57,055 bases of DNA from NCBI GenBank assembly GCA_018334055.1, contig JAGXSS010000004.1, positions 1 through 57,055 on the forward strand, in the 5' to 3' direction. Each line of letters begins with the position of its first letter. Positions within the stretch are counted from its first letter, which is position 1. Source of the DNA: Peptococcaceae bacterium. Its GTDB lineage: Bacteria > Bacillota > UBA994. Under the pieces are notes generated by a model. The model was not told where the DNA came from and made no database searches. It saw only the letters and a program-made list of their open reading frames with translations. A program made the translations under genes and the position numbers. Below are positions 41,690-49,762 of this stretch, in pieces.

Positions 41690-43018
41690 CTAGAATCTGT
41701 CCCAAAGGGTAGCTGCTAGACGTCTAGCCTCGGCTGCTAGGGCTTTTTCGTCGAGGCCTATTAACACCCTCTGCTGCATGCGAATCTTGCCGCCCACGAT
41801 GGTAGTGCTTACCAAACCCCCGCTAACCCCAAAGAGAAGGTGGCCGTAATAGTTTCCGGCATGGAGCGGAGTCGGAGGAGCATAGTCAATGGTGATGATA
41901 TCGGCGAAGGCACCAGGTGTAAGGGCACCTACTTGGCGCGCAAAGTAGCGCGACATTATCTTCTGGTTGTTCGTAAACGCCAGTTGGGGAACTTCTCCCC
42001 AGGCTGCGCCAGGGTTGCGGCGGTGAAATTTGTGGAGCAGGTTGGCCACCTTAATGCCCTCGAACATATCGGCGGTGTAGGCATCGGTCCCCATGCCGAC
42101 CAATACACCCGCGGCGAGCATCGCGTCTAGAGGCAAAGCTCCTACGGCATTGCCCATGTTTGATTCTGGGTTGTGAGCCGCATTAGTGCCGGTTGCTGCC
42201 AACAGCTGCCGTTCCTCTGCCGAAATGTGGACACAGTGGGCGGCCATAGTTTGCGGGCCGAGCAAAGCGTGAGATTGCAATCTCTCGACCACAGACATTC
42301 GATAGTTGTCGACGCAGTGAACCACATCTGCCAGGTCCTCGGCCACATGAAGGTGCACGCCCACGCCAAGGCTTTGGCTCACTAGGGCCGATTTTTTAAG
42401 CGTCTCTTCGCCAACGGTAAACGAGGCATGAAGACCAAAGGTAGCTGTGCACATGGGGTTAAGCGCCGCCTGACACTCGCGAATATAGCTTTCGTTTTCG
42501 GCGATCCCCTCTTCGGCCTTCGCCAAACCGTCCCGATCGCTGACCTCGTAACATAAATTAGTGCGCACCCCAACCTCCTCGGCCGCTCTCCTGATAGTCC
42601 GTAGACTCCCGGTAATGGCACTTGGGCTGGCATGATGATCAAGAACAGAGGTTGTTCCATTTTTAATGCAGTCCATGAAGTGAATAAGTGCGCTGTAGTA
42701 GACACCTTCTAGATCCAAGGCTTGATCGAGACGCCACCACAGTCGCTCCAATATCTGCGTAAAATTCTTAGGGGAGGCATCTTTGAGGGCCATGCCGCGA
42801 GCAAAAGTGCTATAACAATGAGTGTGAACATTGGTCATTCCCGGCATAATCAGCCCGCCGCGGGCGTCCACAAACTGAGCACCCGGATACTTACCCCTTA
42901 GAACGGAGGTACTCCCCACCTCAAGCACTACATCCCCCTCGCAGACCACCGCCCCGTCGGGGATGAAGGTTCCAACCGCATCAAGTGCAATTAAAACACC
43001 ATTGCCTACAAGTATCAC
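41690..43018 (-). CDS. ssnA: SsnA-type aminohydrolase
   Basis: 442 residues, the length of E. coli SsnA. Metal site: VHTHCYSTFARGM (near 62), GLHASF, HLHVAED, AAHCVH and GTDAYT. SsnA proteins belong to purine/selenium-associated loci with XdhD-, YgfK- and HyuA-type proteins and are regarded as guanine-deaminase-like hydrolases of uncertain substrate. GTG at 43018 follows GGGGGG. Neighbours on both sides are the redox enzymes of the array. Confidence 0.85.
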   Translation of the reverse strand: MILVGNGVLIALDAVGTFIPDGAVVCEGDVVLEVGSTSVLRGKYPGAQFVDARGGLIMPGMTNVHTHCYSTFARGMALKDASPKNFTQILERLWWRLDQALDLEGVYYSALIHFMDCIKNGTTSVLDHHASPSAITGSLRTIRRAAEEVGVRTNLCYEVSDRDGLAKAEEGIAENESYIRECQAALNPMCTATFGLHASFTVGEETLKKSALVSQSLGVGVHLHVAEDLADVVHCVDNYRMSVVERLQSHALLGPQTMAAHCVHISAEERQLLAATGTNAAHNPESNMGNAVGALPLDAMLAAGVLVGMGTDAYTADMFEGIKVANLLHKFHRRNPGAAWGEVPQLAFTNNQKIMSRYFARQVGALTPGAFADIITIDYAPPTPLHAGNYYGHLLFGVSGGLVSTTIVGGKIRMQQRVLIGLDEKALAAEARRLAATLWDRF

Positions 43019-43030
43019 TTGATTCCCCCC

Positions 43031-44230
43031 TTAGGTAGTTTGCAATTGCATATAGAGGCAACCGTCAACCGGGCAGGCCGCCGCACAAAAACCGCAACCG
43101 ACGCATTTTTCTTTGTCGATAATGGGCAGACGGTCGCTGCCTAGGTTGATGGCCTGATGGCCTCCATCGCGACAAGCCAGGTAGCAGCGGCCGCACTTGA
43201 GGCAACGGTCGGCAACTAGAGCCGAGAGAGCCTTGTGCCCTCGAGGGAGTTGGGAGTGCTCGACTAAATTCGGTAGGGCCCTACCCACTAGGTCCTCCAC
43301 CCTCGCTATGCCTTGCCGACCCAAGTAATTGTCTAAACCATCGACGAGGTCATCGATAACGCGGAATCCATGCTGCATGACGATGGTACAAAGCTGCAAG
43401 TTGCGGGCCCCCAGCAGCAGGAATTCGACGGCGTCGCGCCAATTGCTGATCCCCCCGGTAGCCGTGATGGGAATGTCCACCTTGCGGGCGATTTCAGCTA
43501 CGCAGCGCAGGGCCACGGGCTTAATGGCTGGCCCGGAAATACCTCCGATGCAAGACTTGCCATTAACCTGCGGCAGAGGTGCATAATTGTCGATGTCCAC
43601 CCCAATGATGCCCTTGACTGTGTTTATGGCACACACTCCATCCGCTCCGCTCCGCTTAACGGCAGCTGCAGCCGCTGTGATGTCGGCAATTTGCGGCGTT
43701 AGTTTAATTACCACCGGAATCTTTTTGGCCGCCTCCTTAATCCAGCGCGCATTAAGCTCCGTCAATTCAGGGTTTTGCCCAATGGTGCTACCCATACCCT
43801 TTTCGGGCATCCCATGCGGGCAGGAGAAGCTGCACTCAATCATATCGGCACCTGCCGCTTCCAGGCGGCGCACCAAGGACTGCCAATCAGCCTGACTCTT
43901 GCCCATGATGCTGGCAACCACGACTTTGTCGGGGAACTCTTTCTTCAAGCGTACAATCCGCTTTTCGACCACGTCGACATGATGTTCGGAGATAAGATCG
44001 ATGTTCTGGAGAGCGATAAGGCGCTGCCCCGCATAGTCAAGGCCGGACATCATCGGGTACGCGAGGTTGACCACTTCGGTTTCTACGGAAGTTGTCTTCA
44101 GAACAGCCCCGGCCCAACCTAGTGAAAAGGCGCGGGCCACCATTTCTTCATCGTCGGTGCAGGGTGAGGCTGCCAAAACGAAGGGATTGCTGTAGTCGAT
44201 GCCACAAAAACGCAGTCTGAGATCCGGCAT
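43031..44230 (-). CDS. PreA-like flavin/Fe-S oxidoreductase (dihydropyrimidine dehydrogenase family)
   Basis: 399 residues: FMN barrel like dihydropyrimidine dehydrogenase C-terminal half (SFSCPHGMPEKGMG with the catalytic Cys, [30 protein letters not shown]) then a 2x[4Fe-4S] domain (CLKCGRCYLAC and CVGCGFCAAAC). In the uracil enzyme the residue three before the catalytic Cys is Asn; here it is Ser, and the other pocket Asn in the SIMCSYN segment is also replaced (SIMGKSQ), so the substrate may not be uracil. The ATG overlaps the stop of the PreT-like gene, its electron-input partner. Confidence 0.85.
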   Translation of the reverse strand: MPDLRLRFCGIDYSNPFVLAASPCTDDEEMVARAFSLGWAGAVLKTTSVETEVVNLAYPMMSGLDYAGQRLIALQNIDLISEHHVDVVEKRIVRLKKEFPDKVVVASIMGKSQADWQSLVRRLEAAGADMIECSFSCPHGMPEKGMGSTIGQNPELTELNARWIKEAAKKIPVVIKLTPQIADITAAAAAVKRSGADGVCAINTVKGIIGVDIDNYAPLPQVNGKSCIGGISGPAIKPVALRCVAEIARKVDIPITATGGISNWRDAVEFLLLGARNLQLCTIVMQHGFRVIDDLVDGLDNYLGRQGIARVEDLVGRALPNLVEHSQLPRGHKALSALVADRCLKCGRCYLACRDGGHQAINLGSDRLPIIDKEKCVGCGFCAAACPVDGCLYMQLQTT

Positions 44231-45498
44231 CAGAGTTGTCCCTCCCCGCCTGTGTTTACGGCCTGCAAAAATTCATCAATGGCGAGAGCCGCTTTCTGCC
44301 CCTCGGCTACGGCCTGCACCACAGTCGCTCCGCCGTTACCGGCATCGCCGGCGATAAAGACTTTCGCGCTATTCCCAAATTGTTCTATTAGCCTATTCTT
44401 GCCTTGGCCGATGGCGATAACTACGGTGTCGACCGCCAGCTGATATTCGCTACCCACCACAGGTTCAAGCCTGCCGCCCATAATCTCGCCCTCCTTCAAT
44501 TTCATGTCGGTGCAGCTTAAGGCTTGCACTCTGTCCGTGCCGAGGATGGCGGTGGGGGCAGTTCTAAAGCGAAATTCGACACCCAGTGCCGCGGCACTTT
44601 CGTACTCTTCACGCCAAGCTGGCATTTCTTCTAGGCTTCGCCGATACATCACCACTACTTTGGACGCTCCCGCACGCTTAACAACACAAGCCACATCCAT
44701 GGCCGTATTGCCGCCGCCGATGACGATCACCCTATCCATTTCGTGCCCCGCCCTTGGCTCCGCACCCTTAGTGCCTGCATTAAGGCTGGCCAACAATTGT
44801 TCGGCGGATAACACCCCGGGGAGCCCTTCGCCCGCTATGCGCATCGTCTCCCCATGACCAAGACCGCATCCCAGTAGCACGGCATCATAATCGGTTAGCA
44901 GCTCTTCTACGGAAACATCCTGCCCCACCACCGTCGAATAACGAATATCTCGCACCACTTCGCCGATACGGGCCAAATCCCGCTCCAACACTGACGGGGA
45001 CAGACGATAGGACGGAATTCCCCAGGCCGCTGTACCCCCGCCGTAGGGGCGACCCTCAAACACCACCACCTCATAACCCCTGCCGGCTAAAGCGTACGCT
45101 CCGCTTAGGCCCGCCGGGCCGGCCCCCACTACGGCTATCTTCTTGCCCTGGATAGCCACCGGTGTTGCTACGACCTTTTGCCCTTGTTGCACGGCGAACT
45201 GCTGCAGGCGGGCAATACTGATGGCCTCCCCCATGTTCCGCGTATTGCAGTCCTTGCCACAAAGTTCAATTTGAGGACAAACATCGGCACAAATTGCGCC
45301 GAAGACATTGCTTTGGTAAATTACATTCGCTGCACCTTCATAGTTACCGGTGACAATCTTGCGAATGAACTCCGGCACCTTAATTCCTACGGGGCAGCGC
45401 ACCACGCAGGGCGCGTCATGGCAGTATAGACAACGTGCGGCTTCTTGCAAGACTTGGTGCGCCGACCACGACAAAGTCGAATCCATTGGTTGTCCCAT
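44230..45498 (-). CDS. PreT-like NAD(P)H/FAD subunit
   Basis: 422 residues, the N-terminal half of dihydropyrimidine dehydrogenase or glutamate synthase small-subunit type. N-terminal Fe-S helical domain with Cys in CLYCHDAPCVVRCP and ADVCPQIELCGKDC (residues 20-75), FAD motif VVGAGPAGLSGAYAL (near 125) and NADPH motif VIGGGNTAMDVA (near 262). It passes electrons from NAD(P)H to the PreA-like subunit, with which it is translationally coupled. GGGAGGA precedes the ATG. Confidence 0.88.
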   Translation of the reverse strand: MGQPMDSTLSWSAHQVLQEAARCLYCHDAPCVVRCPVGIKVPEFIRKIVTGNYEGAANVIYQSNVFGAICADVCPQIELCGKDCNTRNMGEAISIARLQQFAVQQGQKVVATPVAIQGKKIAVVGAGPAGLSGAYALAGRGYEVVVFEGRPYGGGTAAWGIPSYRLSPSVLERDLARIGEVVRDIRYSTVVGQDVSVEELLTDYDAVLLGCGLGHGETMRIAGEGLPGVLSAEQLLASLNAGTKGAEPRAGHEMDRVIVIGGGNTAMDVACVVKRAGASKVVVMYRRSLEEMPAWREEYESAAALGVEFRFRTAPTAILGTDRVQALSCTDMKLKEGEIMGGRLEPVVGSEYQLAVDTVVIAIGQGKNRLIEQFGNSAKVFIAGDAGNGGATVVQAVAEGQKAALAIDEFLQAVNTGGEGQL

Positions 45499-45511
45499 GT
45501 ATAAGTCCTCC

Positions 45512-48100
45512 CTATTTATCTAATTTGTTCGCCGAACGCACTGGCCGCTTCCTGTAGGCGGTGTTCAACAGGGGCAGTTCGTACCGACGCTGGCCATCCA
45601 GCGCAAAGAGTGCGCCCGCCACCGCGGGGGCGGTGGGAATGCAGGCAATCTCACCTATCCCTTTGGCCCCAAAAGCCGTTTCGTCTCGGTTCTTCTCGAC
45701 CAAAATGATCTTGATCTCCGGAGTATCTGTAGCTCGCCACAGACCGAGCCTGCCCAAGGTCCTGACCATGGGGAGGCAATCGGACAAAGGAAAGTCCTCG
45801 GTCAGAGCATACCCCAGCCCCATGACTATGCCTCCCTCAACCTGCCCTTCTAATAGAGTCGGATTGATGGCTCGGCCGACGTCATAGGCCGCTACCACCT
45901 TCTTTACCCTCCCATTTTCACTGAGAATGACTACTTGCGTCCCAAAGCTATAGGCCACATGCGTGATGGGAGTTGCGGTGCCACTGTGCAAGGAATCCGT
46001 CAACCCACTATACTCACCCCGGTAACGACGACCCTCTAGGAGGGCCAAGGGCGTGACCTTGAGGTCGCGCGCTAATTCTTCGGCAGCTCGACGCACCGCT
46101 TCTCCGGTGAAGAGCGTTTGCCTTGAGGCAGTGGTAGCTCCGGAATCAGGCGTACTCCCAGTGTCTGCCAGAACAACTTCCACCTTGTCCGCCGGCAAGG
46201 CTGCGCTGGAGCATACCACCTGCTTCAGAACGCTGGCCAACCCCTGCCCGATGCAGGCGGCACCCGTGTAGAGGACGGTCTTGCCATCCGCCACTTCGAT
46301 GACGGCCCTCCCCACATCTTGCAACCCTACCCCTAACCCCACATTTTTCATGCCGCAGGCGATGCCCGCGTAGGCATGAGTGGTATAGTCCTCCTTGACC
46401 GCCAACAAAGTATCTCTGAGGTGCACGTCCTTCACCGCCTGCCCCGTCACCAGCAAATCGCCTTCCTGCAGGGCATTGCGATACCGCATTTCCCAGGGAC
46501 TGATGCCCGCCCGCTCCGCCAATATGTCCAGCGCGCTCTCCATGGCAAAAGCGACTTGAGGTACACCAAAACCTCTAAAGGCTCCGGCAGGTGGGTTATT
46601 GGTATAAACCGCTATGCCCCGTACCGCAACATGCGGCAGGCGATAGGGACCGGTTACATGGGTGCAGGCGCGTTCCAAAACCGGAGCCCCCAGCGAGGCA
46701 TAGGCACCGGTGTCGGCAACTATAGCGGCCTGCAAGGCCTTGAGGGTACCGTGCTCGTCACAGCCTAGGGTGATGTCTATCTCCATGGGGTGGCGTTTAG
46801 GATGCACGACCAGACTTTCCGCCCTGGAGAGGGTCAGCTTAACGGGTTTCTGGGTATGCCAAGCCAAAAGGGCAACATGATGCTGCACGCTCAAATCTTC
46901 CTTGCCCCCAAAAGCCCCCCCGACAAAGTTATTGACCACTCTAACTTTTGCCACCGGCAGGTCCAAAATGGCGGCGATATCGTGTTGGTCATGATGCACA
47001 CTTTGTGAGCCCGCTTCCACAACCAACACTCCATGTTCTGGGTAGGCGACGGCCGACTCAGGTTCTAGAAAGGCATGTTCAGTCATGGGGGTACTGTAGT
47101 GCGCGGTGACAACATGGGGGCACGCGCGGAGCGCCTCATCCGCATCGCCCATCGCCAGGTCGGTGCGGCTCAAAATATTCCCGCCGGGATGAAGCACTGG
47201 AGCATCGCTGCCCATGGCTATGGCCGGCGAACTTACCGGTAGCAATTCCTCGTATTCTAACTTAATTTGAGCCAAGGCGGCTCGGGCGGCCACTTCAGTC
47301 CGAGCCGCTACTAACGCCAAGGCATCGCCTAGATAGCGCGTTTCTTCGCCGCACTGCACCAGAACCGGCCAATCCTTTCTAATATACCCGTGGTATCTCT
47401 GCCCGGGTATGTCCGCGGCAGTCAGCACCGCCACCACCCCCGGCGAAGACCTAGCCAACTCTATGTCCACGGAATGTAGCCGCATCCGAGGCAGAGGCGA
47501 GCGCAGCACAGCGGCATAGAGCAAATCGGACATCAGCAAATCATCGGTAAATACTGCCCTGCCTAGCACCTTGGACGGGGCATCGGTGCGAGGGAAGCGA
47601 CTACCAACCCCACACTCTGCGCTGAGTTGCGCTTTGCTTTCCGGCAAACGCAAGGCCTCGGCCGCCAAAGCCACCGCTTCGACTATTTTTACATAACCCG
47701 TACAGCGGCATAGATTGCCGCGCAGAGCTAGTTTAATCTGCTCGGGGGATGGGCTGCGGTTAACATCAAGCAGTGCCTTCGCGCTTATGACCATGCCCGG
47801 AGTGCAGAACCCACACTGCACCGCCCCCGCCATGGCGAAAGCCCAGACATAGACCTCCTGTTCCCGCTCGGTAAGACCCTCTACGGTAATAACACTCTTG
47901 CCCTCGACTTGGGCCAAGGACAATTTGCAGGCCCGCTCTGCTGTGCCATCCACCAATACCATGCAGGTGCCGCAAGCCCCTTCACCGCAACCATTTTTTA
48001 CGGATGTGGTACGGGCCACGTTGCGCAAGTACCAAAGCAAATTAGGACTGTCCGATATGCCCTGACAATCCTGCGGCGCACCGTTCAAAGAAAAGCGCAT
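45512..48100 (-). CDS. XdhD-like fused 2Fe-2S/molybdenum hydroxylase
   Basis: 862 residues in one chain. The first 150 residues are the 2Fe-2S subunit (CGEGACGTCMVLVDG, CGFCTPGM, CRCTGY); the rest is the Mo subunit (FTDDLLMSDLLYAAV, FLEPESAVAYPEHG, GGAFGGKEDLS, AFRGFGVPQVAF, TGSTPDSGATT, GAKGIGEIAC with the catalytic Glu). The same fusion is found in E. coli XdhD, a putative hypoxanthine or selenium-associated hydroxylase. No FAD domain is present, so electrons may pass to the adjoining PreT/PreA-like proteins. ATG at 48100 is chosen for GGAGG 6-8 bases upstream. Confidence 0.88.
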   Translation of the reverse strand: MRFSLNGAPQDCQGISDSPNLLWYLRNVARTTSVKNGCGEGACGTCMVLVDGTAERACKLSLAQVEGKSVITVEGLTEREQEVYVWAFAMAGAVQCGFCTPGMVISAKALLDVNRSPSPEQIKLALRGNLCRCTGYVKIVEAVALAAEALRLPESKAQLSAECGVGSRFPRTDAPSKVLGRAVFTDDLLMSDLLYAAVLRSPLPRMRLHSVDIELARSSPGVVAVLTAADIPGQRYHGYIRKDWPVLVQCGEETRYLGDALALVAARTEVAARAALAQIKLEYEELLPVSSPAIAMGSDAPVLHPGGNILSRTDLAMGDADEALRACPHVVTAHYSTPMTEHAFLEPESAVAYPEHGVLVVEAGSQSVHHDQHDIAAILDLPVAKVRVVNNFVGGAFGGKEDLSVQHHVALLAWHTQKPVKLTLSRAESLVVHPKRHPMEIDITLGCDEHGTLKALQAAIVADTGAYASLGAPVLERACTHVTGPYRLPHVAVRGIAVYTNNPPAGAFRGFGVPQVAFAMESALDILAERAGISPWEMRYRNALQEGDLLVTGQAVKDVHLRDTLLAVKEDYTTHAYAGIACGMKNVGLGVGLQDVGRAVIEVADGKTVLYTGAACIGQGLASVLKQVVCSSAALPADKVEVVLADTGSTPDSGATTASRQTLFTGEAVRRAAEELARDLKVTPLALLEGRRYRGEYSGLTDSLHSGTATPITHVAYSFGTQVVILSENGRVKKVVAAYDVGRAINPTLLEGQVEGGIVMGLGYALTEDFPLSDCLPMVRTLGRLGLWRATDTPEIKIILVEKNRDETAFGAKGIGEIACIPTAPAVAGALFALDGQRRYELPLLNTAYRKRPVRSANKLDK

Positions 48101-48219
48101 AGGCCCCCTCCTGACGATTGCATAGTTGCCTAGATGTTCAACAACAATCACTACAGCCCCACATGGGACTCTGCCAACCTTGCTCCAGGCAGTATCAATA
48201 ACTATGGCAACAAGCCTAG

Positions 48220-49587
48220 TTACTGCCCGCGCAGCGCTCTTATTTTCTGGTCATAATCAGCAACCTTGGCGAACTCCTGCTCCCAAAACGCCCATTGACG
48301 CATGGAATCTAGATACTCCTTGCTGTAACCAAACGGCAACCAATCTTTTTCTTTTTGCTGAAACAAGCGCTCCTTGGCCTGTGGATGGCGAAAATCAAAG
48401 ACTTGGTCGTCAGCCGCATTTAAGAAAATATCGCTGTGCCACCTACCCAACACATAGTCCGTAACCTCTAAACTACGACGTTCTAAGTCCTCGAGCACAG
48501 AATGGTACCTATCAAAGCCATCGGTGGCGATAGTCACGACATTGTCATCCGGCCCTAGGCGCAGGTACTTGGCCATCTTGATGGCACCGAGAATGTTGCA
48601 CATGCCCGAAACGCCAAAGAGATTTTGCAGACTGTGAGCCAATTCTCTGTCCACGCCGCGACTGACCAAAAGTTCTGTGCCATCGCGAACGAGTTTCAGG
48701 GCCCGCACCGCATCCTCATCGCGGATAAGTGCCACAAAGTCGGTCGCCAAAACATTATGGATGAGAGTGCACATCTTGTCGCCTATGCCCTCGATGCGAT
48801 GCTGGCCCCGGCCACCCGTAGCCAAGGTAGAGCACTCGTAAGGTTCGAGAGCCACAATCTTCGCTTCGGGGAAACAATGTTTAATGTGATCCCCGGCGGC
48901 GATGGTGCCCGCCGAACCCGGGGCGGATGTGAAGCAAGCGATGCGCCCATTGCCGATGCCCCTAACTGCCTCGACCGCGGAGCCACCCGTCACATAGCGA
49001 TGAAAGCGGTAGTTGGGCATTAGTTCAAACTGGGCCAGAGGCATATTTTTGGGGTCTTTCTTAAGTTCATGCGTCCTCTTTAGCGTCAAGATGACATCGC
49101 TTTCTGTCCCCGGCGTGAGGTCGAGTTCCCCGCCGTACCCTTTGATGCGCTCATAACGCTCCTTGCTCATGTTGTCGGGCATGATAATTACCGCCCGGTA
49201 ACCCATGAGGCGACAAATATAGGCCACGCCAATTCCAAAATTGCCCGTAGAAGGGCCAAGAATAGTGTGCTCCCCAGGTATGATCTCACCTTCAACGCAG
49301 CCCTCAATCAGAGTGGCATAGGCCGGGCCAACCTTGTGCGAACCAGAGGGAAACTCTGCCCCAATCATCACCACGATGTTGGCATCCACCCCGGTGAGCG
49401 CCTTAGGCAGAACCACCTTACGCACTTTTAAATTTTCATCTTTCCAGGTGATGTTAAAAAGATTGATGGGGTCAAGCTCATCCCTGACCCGCGCCTGCCT
49501 CGCTTGCTCTAAAACACCTGCCTCGATGGTTTCAGGATGCAGCATCTCCTCATATGTTGGCCCAAACGGCACGCGGAGCTTAGTCAA
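48220..49587 (-). CDS. PLP-dependent lyase, TrpB/cysteine synthase superfamily
   Basis: 455 residues. The Schiff-base Lys is in PSGSHKVGPAY (near residue 84), the substrate loop is LGPSTGNFGIGVAY (near 110) and the cofactor phosphate loop is TSAPGSAGTIAAG (near 222). It is longer than cysteine synthase and the GSHK context resembles TrpB. It occupies the place taken by diaminopropionate ammonia-lyase (YgeX) in related purine loci, so breakdown of an amino acid released from ring opening is a reasonable but unproven role. TTG at 49587 has GAGGAGG about 8 bases upstream. First gene of the array. Confidence 0.75.
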   Translation of the reverse strand: MTKLRVPFGPTYEEMLHPETIEAGVLEQARQARVRDELDPINLFNITWKDENLKVRKVVLPKALTGVDANIVVMIGAEFPSGSHKVGPAYATLIEGCVEGEIIPGEHTILGPSTGNFGIGVAYICRLMGYRAVIIMPDNMSKERYERIKGYGGELDLTPGTESDVILTLKRTHELKKDPKNMPLAQFELMPNYRFHRYVTGGSAVEAVRGIGNGRIACFTSAPGSAGTIAAGDHIKHCFPEAKIVALEPYECSTLATGGRGQHRIEGIGDKMCTLIHNVLATDFVALIRDEDAVRALKLVRDGTELLVSRGVDRELAHSLQNLFGVSGMCNILGAIKMAKYLRLGPDDNVVTIATDGFDRYHSVLEDLERRSLEVTDYVLGRWHSDIFLNAADDQVFDFRHPQAKERLFQQKEKDWLPFGYSKEYLDSMRQWAFWEQEFAKVADYDQKIRALRGQ

Positions 49588-49720
49588 AAAAAGTCCTCCT
49601 CTTGCATCTCAATTGGTTTTCTTAATTCTACTAAGAATCAATCATTTCCTTCTGCCCACACAAATTTTTCTCCTTGCTTCGCTCCCGGCGGGTATCGTGT
49701 TTTTCCAGACGCTTAAAGAC

Positions 49721-49744
49721 AAAAAAAACCGCACCGAGGTGCGG
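49721..49744 (-). terminator. intrinsic terminator of the FapA gene
   Basis: Minus strand CCGCACC-TC-GGTGCGG (7-bp stem) followed by eight T, 19 bases after the stop of the FapA gene. It insulates the catabolic array downstream from the niaR-fapA transcript. Confidence 0.85.
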
Positions 49745-49762
49745 AGGAGGGTTATGGCCAAG

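Noticed and set aside
48152-48219. GntR operator upstream of the XdhD-like gene
   Set aside because: CATAGTTGCC-like and CTATGGCAAC-like segments occur but do not form a clean inverted repeat; similarity is too weak to report.
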